Shown: positions 33,390-43,253 of the stretch, in pieces
Numbering within the stretch: position 1 is the first letter of the stretch
How the letters are laid out: the number at the start of each line of letters is the position of its first letter
Source: Anticarsia gemmatalis
Lineage: Eukaryota; Arthropoda; Insecta; Lepidoptera; Erebidae
Assembly: GCF_050436995.1 (NCBI RefSeq)
Contig: NC_134758.1
Location: 11,643,597-11,707,596 of the forward strand
Length of the DNA stretch: 64,000 nt
Reading direction: 5' to 3'
Position numbers and translations under genes: made by a program
Notes under the pieces: generated by a model
Databases searched by the model: none
The model's input: only the letters and a program-made list of their open reading frames with translations
Told to the model about the DNA's origin: nothing

Positions 33390-35760
33390 ACGGTAGCTCG
33401 TAATAAGAACGTGACGAGAAGACAGGCGTATTGAGACGTGTATGTAAGAATAAAGTATGCTCTTGGGATGTTTGTAACTTAGGTCTTAGGCACTTGTGTA
33501 GTCTTAAAAGTTACACGTTGATACCAAATGTATTTTGAAGATATCGCGAGAAAATTTTGTGTAGGTAGATTCCGTTCAGTCAAAAAATGTGTACGCTAAT
33601 AAGCACTACTCCTTTGCCGGTTAAAAAAGCGTAGGCCATCACAAATGAAGTTAGTAAATCACCTATCTACAATTAAAATATAAAGGATGGTTTTTGTGCG
33701 GAAAGATTGACTGATGTAAATCTTAAGCATGTTTGGACATCCGTAATAGAATCAGTTTTTAAAGGTAACTTACAGTTCTATAGTTGTTGAGCCATTATAT
33801 TTTGAAGTCCCCTTCAAAACCGGCGACTACGACGAGACGGCTTTCACCACCCCTACTTTACATAAACATATTTATTTTACTAAAAAGCGTATAACATAAA
33901 ACAAGAAAATCCCTCTTGTTCCCCCTAACTTTGGGAAAACTCCTAATTGAAGAGTAATTGCCGAAAAAATGTCATTTAAACAACATTTGCCGTGAGTTGT
34001 GGCTAAACGCTCTGAGGGAGACTTTTTAATATGCTTGTCTATGGTTCTTACTGCTGTTTATTGATTTTCCGAACGTTATATTCTGTAGAAAGTTATAAAA
34101 GTTTGTTGATTGACTTTATGGGTTGTTATGTTTTTCATTTTGCCCCCTCGGCATGTCGAGGTAATGGCTGAAATGTTTCACTTTTATTATCAAACAGAGA
34201 TTTGGCAACTGGTTACGGCTTTATAAAGAGGGTTTCCTTTATGATTTTCAATCTGAAATTGTGTTTAATGTTCTGTCTGGTGGATATAAACTTTTGTGAT
34301 GTATGAAAAGATATTAATTTCTTGTCATTTTTGTAATTTAGGCCGCATTTCAAAAGTCATTTGAGTTTAAAAAACAGTTCTTCAATAGAAGTCTAAATAA
34401 AAAAAAGAAAATCCATGTCGTGTCGTATATCACAGTTATAATTAACAGTAAACGAACCAGAATAGCAATAACTAAACATAATTCAGTTATAACTGCCGAT
34501 ATTTCATACAACAGGTAATTAATAGTAAATTTATAGCAATCTCGTGCAAAGATTGTGCGTTTAATTAACTGACTCGATGCCGCCGGCGTCGGGCGACAGT
34601 CTTGCAAGCAATTAGCCAAAGTTTCCCCATTTGCATGTTATGGGTAAAGTTGGCCGAGAGGTGGCAACCCCGGCTCTTGTAAGAATTCGAAATTTCAATT
34701 GAATTCTTTTTTAATTTTGAACAGTCTGCGGTGCACGTTTGAGTTAGTGAAACTTTTTAAAGTGTAAGGGATGAAGATTTTTAATATGTTTTTAAAAGGT
34801 GGCTTATTTAAATGTTCAGTCAATTTGAATACCTTGTAATGTACCTACCTACCAATTTGTAAATATTCTGACTGCATTTTGATTAGGTTTATGTTATTTT
34901 ACTCAAGTAACGATCACGAAAAATCCCTTAAACAAGTCAGTGCATTTGTTTGAAAATTTTATTTTGTAACTTATTACGATTTTACCAACACTTGTGCACA
35001 TAAGAAATGATTAAAGTTAGATAGGTACATATAAATAAAAAGAAGCTACCTAAATGAAACATACTCAATAAAAAGTTTTGCTTAAAAGTCACTTAACCCC
35101 GGAAAATTTCACACTCTACTTTCCAATATACCGACAAAGCTAAAAGCTTTAGGTATAAACTTAGACTTTCCTAGCACCTAGACCCATTCTTCAGGTGTCG
35201 TGTACTTTGAGATAGATCGCAGGTTGAAACCCAGCCGAGCTATAAACATGTCTGCCTTGATTTCCAGTCATTGTGTAAGTTTTGCCTAGGTTCGAAGTAC
35301 GGAGGCTATCAGGCTAGGCTATTCCGGTCGAAATGAACTGGATTGAAGTTTGATTAAATTGGTTTTGTCGAAGTAGTTTGATATCATTATATTAGTGAAC
35401 TAACTGTATATAGCACGATGTTTTGTTTGTGAATGTTATTCATGTAACGCGATTTTTCGTACGTTCGTACATCTAGCAGTGTTACGAGAATTCATACAGG
35501 TAGGTATGTATATAAGTACCTAAAGTAAAAAATATCTTAGGTTGCCATTTGCTACCATTATAATTCCGTTTGATAACAGGGTTAACGCTTACTATAGTGC
35601 ATTTTAGCATATAGAAAATATATTACGTCAATACAGAAATCTGAAAAAGAGTACAAGTACTTTAAAACGGAGCGTGAAAGAGGAATCCTATTAAAAACTT
35701 TTCAGCTAAAATTGCTACCAAACTTAAAAAAAAACATTACAGCACAAATCGATCAATCGA
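33390..35760. other. Non-coding stretch before the retrotransposon
   Basis: AT-rich, no supported exon. A GTTGAAACCCAGCCG word near 35222 is faintly like a tRNA box B. The 89-residue minus frame at 34350-34619 has no recognisable domain. Confidence 0.5.
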
Positions 35761-36174
35761 TCCACTTGAGTTGCGTTAGACGCCGTGTCGTGAGTAAGTC
35801 GAGTGTCAACTGATTGCTTCAAAATTAATTCCGTACGCGTGCAAATCCGCATAAACTGATCCAAAGTCTATACTAGGAGTTGATATCTTAAACGTACTTT
35901 AGAAGTGTGTAAACGAAAGTTTAATGGATTGAGTGGTTTAAAAGTTATAGACGAATTAGTATTCTAACATTTAAATAACGGCCAAGTGAAGAAACTCTGT
36001 GTCGCGTAGTTGGAAAAAGTCGCGTTCTGTGTTCACCGCTGACGGCTTCCCCCACCGCTAGACAACCGACGTCGCTCCGCCTGCACTACACCAATCGCAT
36101 ACTGTGTCTCAAAAACGCCTGTGGCTCTCAAACTTTTGACAACTATACGAACCATAAACAGTTAAACTCCCAAG

Positions 36175-37140
36175 ATGTTCACCTGCAAGCGTTGTGAAAA
36201 TGAAGCAAGAGATGGTGTGATTTGCTCTATATGCGAGGGGCAATTCGACTTTCCTTGTGCGGGCATTACGGAAGCGGGTTGGCGAAAGCTTGGAGATCGT
36301 AAACACGTTTGGAAATGTAGCAGTTGTAAATCCTTAGCGGCAGCAAGCCCCCGTGGAAATCTCAAGACCTCTTCAGTGGACTGTGAAAACATCATTGCTG
36401 AGCTGAAACGACTATCAACACAGATGGAATCGATGCCGGCTTTGGTGGCGAGTGTGAAAGCCATTCAGACGGAGTTAGCTGAACTTAAAAGCCTACGATC
36501 TGATGTAGCTGATATAAAATCCTCTTTAGATTTTGTACACGGTGCGGTAGAAGGCTTAACGTGCAAAATATCTACCTTGGAGCAGGAAATCGAGACCCTA
36601 AAGAGAGCCAAACAAGACATTTCTCTCCTTCAACAACGAGTGGAAAAGCTAGAGCAACAAAATCGTGAGACAGACCAAAGATCTCGCATGAATAATGTTG
36701 AGATTAAAGGAGTGCCGATGACCAATTCTGAAAACCTTTTCGACATAGTGGCTAAGATAGGTGATCACATTCATTGTAGCATTAAAAAAGAGCAGATTAA
36801 TTATATATCAAGAGTGCCAACGCGAAACGATAAACAGAACAAAAATATCATCTGTTCAATACACAATAGCTACTTGAAGAACGATTTTATAACTGCAGCG
36901 AAGAAAATTAAGACCCTACGTGCTACTGACTTAGGATTGCCAGGTGATAGCATGATATTTGTTAACGACCACTTGTCGCTCGAAAACAAAATGCTACTTA
37001 ATAAAACTAAACTTCGTGCCAAGGAAAAAGGCTTTGAATACGTCTGGGTCAAAAGTTGTAAAATTCTAATACGAAAAAACTCGACATCGCCAATACATCA
37101 CATCGGAACGGAGCAAGACCTAAAGAAGTTTTTTCACTAA
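36175..37140 (+). CDS. Retrotransposon ORF1: PHD-like finger, coiled coil, FP-like C-terminal domain
   Basis: 321 residues. Residues 4-51 form a Cys-rich finger (C4, C7, C17, C20, C28, W46, C48, C51), which matches a PHD/RING-like zinc finger except that the usual histidine before C28 is not seen (QFDFPC). About 65-175 is heptad-rich (LKRLSTQMESM, LEQEIETLKRAKQDISLLQQ, RVEKLEQQ), a coiled coil likely used for trimerisation. About 175-321 (NNVEIKGVPMTNSENLFDIV onward, with YISRVPTR) resembles the C-terminal domain shared by insect LINE ORF1 proteins and the baculovirus FP protein. The role expected of the family is binding element RNA and accompanying it to the target. The start ATG at 36175 follows CTCCCAAG and is the first in frame. 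Confidence 0.85.
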   Translation: MFTCKRCENEARDGVICSICEGQFDFPCAGITEAGWRKLGDRKHVWKCSSCKSLAAASPRGNLKTSSVDCENIIAELKRLSTQMESMPALVASVKAIQTELAELKSLRSDVADIKSSLDFVHGAVEGLTCKISTLEQEIETLKRAKQDISLLQQRVEKLEQQNRETDQRSRMNNVEIKGVPMTNSENLFDIVAKIGDHIHCSIKKEQINYISRVPTRNDKQNKNIICSIHNSYLKNDFITAAKKIKTLRATDLGLPGDSMIFVNDHLSLENKMLLNKTKLRAKEKGFEYVWVKSCKILIRKNSTSPIHHIGTEQDLKKFFH

Positions 37141-37548
37141 AGAAATTGTATAAATACTCCGGTATGTCGGCATATCGTCATTTTATGTTGAGAACCACAG
37201 GTAACGCTTTTTTCTATGCATTGCTCACTAGCCGGCCTTTTGTTCTCTTATCGCTCGGTGACAACCGGTACGCCTACGTTTGCTGTTTAGAAATGCGACG
37301 CTGTCTCACTACAGTTAAGGACGCTTTTTGTCCACTTTCATGTTTTTATTTTAATTATTTTACCCACATATTTAATCTTAACGCTTGTTTTTGCTCATTT
37401 CTGTTTACACTTTATTTTTATGATCTTAGATCCTCATTTTGCATAACACTGGCAATGAACGATTATTTTATTGTATTCAGACTTTGCTTCGGAGTGGATG
37501 TGACTTATATTTTTTCTATTCAAATGCTAACCTTTATAATAAAGATTT
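37141..37548 (+). other. Spacer between ORF1 and ORF2 with an extra open frame
   Basis: 408 nt, which is long for this type of element. A frame from ATG 37164 to 37565 (133 residues) is open through it and overlaps the ORF2 start by 17 nt. Its product would be rich in Phe, Cys and Tyr and without a known motif. The high T content of this strand can produce such a frame by chance. Confidence 0.5.
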
Positions 37549-40446
37549 ATGATGGCGCCAATTAGCATTTATTATCAGAATGTTAGAGGGCTTCGCACTA
37601 AGACAAGTGATTTTTATCGAAGTGTTTGTATAAATAGCTATGACGTTATTTGTTTGTGTGAGACTTGGCTTGTTGGAGGGATTTCGGATCAAGAGCTTTT
37701 TGACAACAGGTACCTCGTTTGGAGACGGGATCGGGACTATGCTTCGACAAACCAATCTATGGGGGGAGGTGTCTTGATAGCGGTTAGGCGTGAACTTGTC
37801 GCGGATTCTAATAGCGAATGGTGTTCTAGTGCTGAAGATCTATGGATAACGTTAACGTTGCATCAAAAGAGACCTAAAACATCATTCAAAATCCACATAG
37901 GTGTCGTATACATTTGTACGCAGAGTGGTGGCTATTCGTTGTCAGCACAATTAAATAATTATTCCAACAGTCTTTTAGATATAATTCTGAAACAACCATC
38001 AGACAAGTTTATTATCGTAGGAGACTTCAATCAGCCAAATATACAGTGGAATTCGGTGGAAGGTAGTACATATTTATGTCCTTCCAACTTGCAAGGTGAT
38101 GTGCAGATCAAGCTTATAGATAATTTTAGTGTTTGTAATTTACTTCAATACAATTGCTATCCAAACAGTAATAATAGAATATTGGATTTAATTTTATCAA
38201 ATAGTGAAGTTATTGTGGCATGTGTTAAGGACCCTTTAGTACCAGAGGACTGTCATCATAAGTCTCTGTGTATAACTTTAGACATTTTTCACTCTCGCAG
38301 TTTACCCACACGACCTCACATTAAATATTTATACCAGCAAGCCAATTTTTGTGCCATAAATGAGGAATTAAATCGCGTAAACTGGCAGGATGAACTGGGA
38401 TGTAGGTCATTAGAGGACGCAGTAACGTTCTTTTATGATTTAATTAAGAAGCTTAGGGATAGTTACGTTCCCACTAAGTTTGTAGCCGTTAACACTAGCT
38501 ATCCACCTTGGTACAAAATTCCCCTAGTAAAAGTTATTAAAGAGAAAGCCAAATACCACGCTAAATTTAAGAAATATGGCAACCTTGCAGATTATCAGTC
38601 CTTTGTTGTATTACGCCAGCGTGCCAAGGAATTAGAGGAAAGTATGTTTAATGATTACATAACCAAGATCGAATTAGACATAGGTAAGAACCCGAGCGCA
38701 TTTTGGAGTTATGTAAAATCAAAAAATCAATCTAACTGCTTTCCATCGGTGATGGATCTGGGTATGCACTCATCTAACAAAGGAGATGAAATATGTAATA
38801 TGTTTGGGGATTATTTTAGTTCCAACTTTATCACGGGAACAAACCTGGCTCAAGCTGATACTCTTTTATCGCGCTTCAGTGAGAGCGGTACAAATCCAAC
38901 TACAGATATTCATCACGTAGAAATCCGCGAGGACGATGTATGGAGACATCTTAAACAAGTCGACCTTAATAAGTCTGCTGGACCGGACAATATCCCACCA
39001 ATTTTTATAGTAAACTGTGCTAAAAGTTTATCTACTCCGTTGGCTATCTTATACAAAAGATCTATAGATACTGGGGTTATGCCTGCCATTTGGAAGTCTG
39101 TGTATATAACGCCAATACATAAAAAAGGACCGAAAAATCGAATAGATAATTATAGGCCTATATCTAAACTGTGTGTGTTCGCTAAAATATTGGAAAAAAT
39201 TGTATATAATCAGGTTTACTCGGCCCTCAAACTTGACTTTAGCGAGCACCAACACGGTTTTTTGAAAGGTCGATCAACAACTTCTAATCTTGTCATTTGT
39301 AGTGATTTCCTATCAGAATCTATGTCGCAAAGGGCACAAGTTGACGTTATATATACAGACTTCAGCAAATGTTTTGACAGACTGGATCATTCCACCCTAA
39401 TGAATAAGTTACTATCCATGGGCATTAGAGGTAACCTCTTCAGATGGTTCAGGTCCTATGTAGAGGGCAGATGTCAAACAGTTGTATTGAACGGTTACAC
39501 ATCGAGAACAATGTGTATACCTTCTGGTGTGCCTCAGGGGTCTCTACTAGGGCCTCTCTTATTCAATATTTTTATTAACGATGTAACATCTTGTATAAAA
39601 CATTCTAAAATATTGTTGTATGCGGACGATATAAAGATTATGAGACGTATAACCAACATCGGAGATGCTCATCTCCTTCAGGAGGATTTGGATCGTTTTG
39701 TGAACTATTGCGACACCTATAGGCTTGATCTAAATATCCCTAAATGCTACGTGTGTTCATTTACCAGAAAACCAAATCCTATCATTTTCGATTACAAGCT
39801 CGTGAATACATCAATTACCAGAGTAAACGTCATTAAAGATCTAGGTGTTGTTTTCGATTCAAAACTAATATTTGATGCACATATCGATAGTGTTATAAAT
39901 AAGGCATCCAAAGCATTGGGTTTTATATTTCGAGTCTCGTCTGAATTTAAGGACATAAAGACATTTAAAATATTGTACTGCTCTTTTGTGCGAAGTCATC
40001 TCGAATACGCCTCTCAAGTCTGGAACCCAAATTATAATGTCTATATAGATCGATTAGAAAGCATACAGCGAAAATTTTTAAGGTACATCCAATTCCGTTG
40101 TAAATGTTACTTACCAACATACATTGACCGATGCAAGAAATTTCATATACTGCCCTTGCAAGAGCGTAGAAGAATAGCGGACCTGTCGTTCTTACACAGC
40201 ATACTAAATGGAGCGGTTGATCTACCCGAACTAGTGGGCAAGATAGGGCTCCGTGCACCATCTCACCAGTTTCGTAAGTCGCGATTACTGCACGTGCCTG
40301 AAGCGAAGTGCACGTACAGACAGAACTCCTATGTGTTAAGAGCTTGCCGTACGTTCAATGCGACATGTCGGGGTATTGATATTGATTTATTCCATACTAA
40401 TCAATCTAAAATAAAAAAAATCCTTAATGATAAATTTTTCGAGTAA
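37549..40446 (+). CDS. Retrotransposon ORF2: APE endonuclease and reverse transcriptase
   Basis: 965 residues, close to the usual size for CR1/Jockey ORF2. Endonuclease (about 1-230): YYQNVRGL (N11), CLCETWL (E38), GVVY, VGDFNQP (GDFN 158-161), NRILDLIL and a terminal DCHH. Reverse transcriptase (about 450-760): KSAGPDNIPP, PIHKKGP...NYRPIS, HGFLKGRST, catalytic D604 in TDFSKCFD, GVPQGSLLGPLLFNIFIND and YADD (691-694). The C-terminal part (LDRFVNYCDTYRLDLNIPKC onward, LGVVFDSKL, FVRSHLEYASQVWNP) is typical of the clade. It nicks target DNA and copies element RNA by target-primed reverse transcription. All catalytic motifs are present and nothing is broken. Starts with two ATGs; which is used is unknown. 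Confidence 0.95.
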   Translation: MMAPISIYYQNVRGLRTKTSDFYRSVCINSYDVICLCETWLVGGISDQELFDNRYLVWRRDRDYASTNQSMGGGVLIAVRRELVADSNSEWCSSAEDLWITLTLHQKRPKTSFKIHIGVVYICTQSGGYSLSAQLNNYSNSLLDIILKQPSDKFIIVGDFNQPNIQWNSVEGSTYLCPSNLQGDVQIKLIDNFSVCNLLQYNCYPNSNNRILDLILSNSEVIVACVKDPLVPEDCHHKSLCITLDIFHSRSLPTRPHIKYLYQQANFCAINEELNRVNWQDELGCRSLEDAVTFFYDLIKKLRDSYVPTKFVAVNTSYPPWYKIPLVKVIKEKAKYHAKFKKYGNLADYQSFVVLRQRAKELEESMFNDYITKIELDIGKNPSAFWSYVKSKNQSNCFPSVMDLGMHSSNKGDEICNMFGDYFSSNFITGTNLAQADTLLSRFSESGTNPTTDIHHVEIREDDVWRHLKQVDLNKSAGPDNIPPIFIVNCAKSLSTPLAILYKRSIDTGVMPAIWKSVYITPIHKKGPKNRIDNYRPISKLCVFAKILEKIVYNQVYSALKLDFSEHQHGFLKGRSTTSNLVICSDFLSESMSQRAQVDVIYTDFSKCFDRLDHSTLMNKLLSMGIRGNLFRWFRSYVEGRCQTVVLNGYTSRTMCIPSGVPQGSLLGPLLFNIFINDVTSCIKHSKILLYADDIKIMRRITNIGDAHLLQEDLDRFVNYCDTYRLDLNIPKCYVCSFTRKPNPIIFDYKLVNTSITRVNVIKDLGVVFDSKLIFDAHIDSVINKASKALGFIFRVSSEFKDIKTFKILYCSFVRSHLEYASQVWNPNYNVYIDRLESIQRKFLRYIQFRCKCYLPTYIDRCKKFHILPLQERRRIADLSFLHSILNGAVDLPELVGKIGLRAPSHQFRKSRLLHVPEAKCTYRQNSYVLRACRTFNATCRGIDIDLFHTNQSKIKKILNDKFFE

Positions 40447-40725
40447 AGTTTAGCTTCTTAGCGTTTCTTTTTTATGTTTATAAACCTATTTATAATATTT
40501 TTGATCATTATTTCGTATTTGCTTTTCATTTTGTGTTGCTTTTTGTTATGTTTAATTTTGTTTGCACTTTTTGTTCTATTTAAATGAATTGTTTTTTTTT
40601 TCTCACGCCCACGGCTTCTTTGCTTTTCTTTTTTCGTGTTAATACTATGTATATATGTGAAAACTTTTAATTGGCCATATTTTATCTATAAATATGTGTA
40701 TAAATTGTTTAGCTGTAAGTTTTCC

Positions 40726-40770
40726 AAATAAAATAAAATAAAATAAATAAAAATAAAAATAAAAAATAAA
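40726..40770 (+). repeat. A-rich 3' tail of the retrotransposon
   Basis: Repeats of AAATA/AAAATA ending just before ACGTGTGTCACG. Fits the short-repeat 3' ends of CR1/Jockey-like elements and marks the 3' insertion boundary. Confidence 0.75.
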
Positions 40771-42300
40771 ACGTGTGTCACGTAACAACTACATACAGGC
40801 TAATTGAAACCTAGCTATTAAACCAACATGGAACAACGAACGTTCGGTCCCAAAAAGCGAGGATCCTCTCAAATTATCCTCAGACAAAAAAAAACTACAC
40901 TCCCATGATCTGAAAATACGAATTCACTTTTTTTCAATTCAACTTTTACTTTTTACAACTCTGATTGGGCGGCACGCACCGGGAATGTTAAATAAAACCT
41001 ATTTGTTGGAAACTTTTTGCGTAAAGACTTTTATAGGATATTGGTACGTTTTATTAGTTTTCAATCTGTGTTTAGTGTGATTGTTGTTTACTGAACGAAG
41101 CCGCAGCGGGACGTGATGTAAATTTTTGGCTTTTCGATTAGAAATTTAAACTATTTTCAGTCCAAAGAAAAAAAAACTATTTTAAACTCGATGAAGCCGG
41201 TGTAGTTCCTTGGTAAATGTTAAAGAAAAACCTAAGAATTTTTAACTGAATCAAAAAAAGATCAGGAGTCGTGTAATGGTAAAGATTGTCACGTCAATAT
41301 AAATGCATTCGATATTTTCCCCAAAAAAGGATAAATGTGTTATTTACACAATCAGTATCGCGATTCTGTATAGTCGCTACTGTCTCGTATCGAAATTTTT
41401 ACACATATAATGTACCTACTGCCAAAATATTTCTCACGACACCCGTCAGAGGCGTTGATCAGATTTTCATACAAAAATTCTCGATGACGGGTCGGTTGTC
41501 GGTAGTCGATAGCAGTAGAGAATCGATCTACTGAGAGCATAGTTTAACGTCGGGTTATACTGGCTGTCCATGGTTAAATAAAAAGGCTACTGAAGATGCT
41601 ATAAAAAAGTAACAAAGCATTTCATTTATAAAGTTGGTATGCCTATTGCCTATCCCTCTCACACAAACAAAAAAGCAATACACATAAAACAAAAGACAAA
41701 ACACTACCAGATAGTCAGTTAATTTAAAACAAAGCAAATCACGTTTAAATCCTATCAACGGTCTACAAACATTACTAAAACAGTCTGCGTAACTAATAGT
41801 CGAATTCACTCGCGTTAATGAAATTAACATTTTCAACGACTCACCTCCCCGTTCCCACTTTATACTGAAACAATCACTTTAGCACGAAAATACAAAAGTT
41901 TTAGTTCAATTTTGTTAATTACCTGTAAATTTTGCTTGTTAGTGCTTGTGTTAAGTTGTAGAGATGGGAAATTATGTTGAAGTAGCTTTTCCACTTTCCG
42001 TAAAATTTATAGTTAGCAGTTCCTTTCATGATCAATTAATGTATTAAAATTTTTTTCAATTGCCGATTTAAAAGAATGTCGGTGTGTTTCTTGCTAGATC
42101 TATTCTAAAGACTCTACCTTCCTTTCCGAGCTAGTAATATATTAAATTATTGTAACGATTACAAGTGTCAACTTAAAGAATGAAAATTTCATATTGGTTT
42201 TTTGTTATTTTCCGACATTCCAAGTTTTGTCCCGAATTCGAACACCTACGTATTGCTCAAGTAAGTAATTTGCCCTAGAAGCGCTAAGTTTTTTACTTTA
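40771..42300. other. Non-coding stretch after the retrotransposon
   Basis: No supported exon or repeat. Frames of 62-93 residues at 41286-41836 show no domain signature. Confidence 0.5.
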
Positions 42301-42307
42301 AGTTTTG

Positions 42308-42500
42308 CACTGGTTTAGGTCACCATGCCGCTACCGTTGCATTGGGAGGTTGTGGGTTCGAAATCCCCACAGGACAATTATTTGTGAGATCCACAAGTTA
42401 TTATTGTTTCGGGTCTGGTTGTACTTTGTATCCATTGTTTGTATGTTTGTAAAAGACACAGGAGCAATTCTTATTGCGGGAGTTGTCTCTTTAAAAAGAA
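42308..42500 (+). mobile_element. tRNA-derived SINE, copy 2
   Basis: Box A-like TGGTTTAGGTCAC and box B-like GGTTCGAAATCC, then GGACAATTATTTGTG, GGTTGTACTTTGTATCC and GAGTTGTCTCTTTAAAAAG. It shows the family's full-length layout more clearly than copy 1. Confidence 0.75.
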
Positions 42501-42984
42501 AAAAAGGAGTATATACCCTACGTGAAAAACCTGAATGGAATAAAGTGAAAAGTATTGGGTATTTTAGCAGATTTTCGGTAGAAAGCTCGAGTTGGGTAAT
42601 TGGTCCCTAAGGTTTGCTCCCTGTTATAAAGGTCTGACAATACGTGTGAATTATGTCTGTGGTATAGGTACTACTGGCCCATATTTTGGGAGAAAAATAC
42701 AGCATTATAAAGAAAAAGAGGATTTAGTAATCTCTGGGCAACATTTTAGGTTGAGATTAAATATTATAATAATAACTACACACTATAAATAAGTTGTTTG
42801 CCTACTCTGGCTGTCTCTTTGGTCGTGAGAAACTCAAAATCTACTGAATGGATTTAAATGCTGTTGTCACTAACAGATAGACCCAAAGTCGAGAAAAGTT
42901 TTACTGTATAATTTGTTAAGATTTACGCTGCGTAACCCGGGCGGATGGTTGCTAAATAAGCTATACATTCTTCACTATTTTATA

Positions 42985-43253
42985 CTAGCTGACCCGCGCA
43001 ACTTCACTTGCGTCACATAAGAGAGAATGGGTCAAATTTTTCCCCGTTTTGGTAACATTTTTTACTGGTACTCTGCTCCTACTGGTCGTAGCGTGATGAT
43101 ATATAGCCTATAGCCTTCCTCGATAAATGGGCTACCTAACACTGAAAGATTTTTTCAAATCGGAGCAGTGTTTCTGAGATTAGCGCGTTCAAACAAACAA
43201 ACAAACAATCAAACAAACAAACAAACTCTTCAGCTTTATAATATTAGTATAGA
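42985..43253 (-). mobile_element. Helitron-like non-autonomous element, family B, best copy
   Basis: Read on the minus strand it begins TCTATACTAATATTATAAAG and ends GCGCGGGTCAGCTAG. It contains a GTTTGTTTGTTTG run (43190-43227) and is about 90% similar by eye to 12965-13215. TC start and CTAG end fit a Helitron; no Rep/helicase coding. Confidence 0.65.

Larger units (their letters stand above)
35765..40770 (+). mobile_element. Full-length CR1/Jockey-type non-LTR retrotransposon
   Basis: The order is a CpG-rich 5' region, ORF1 (36175-37140), a 408-nt spacer, ORF2 (37549-40446), a 3' UTR of about 280 nt and an (AAATA)-rich tail (40726-40770). Both ORFs are free of stops and frameshifts and lie in the same frame. 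The tail is a short A-rich repeat rather than pure poly(A). The 5' boundary is approximate: I could not find target-site duplications by eye. It sits in non-coding DNA in plus orientation. Intact ORFs suggest recent insertion and possible activity. Confidence 0.88.

Noticed and set aside
36700..37140. Possible endogenous viral gene because of resemblance to a baculovirus FP protein
   Set aside because: The domain is fused in frame behind a PHD-like finger and coiled coil and is followed by a reverse transcriptase ORF; this layout is normal for insect LINE ORF1, so a viral origin is not needed.
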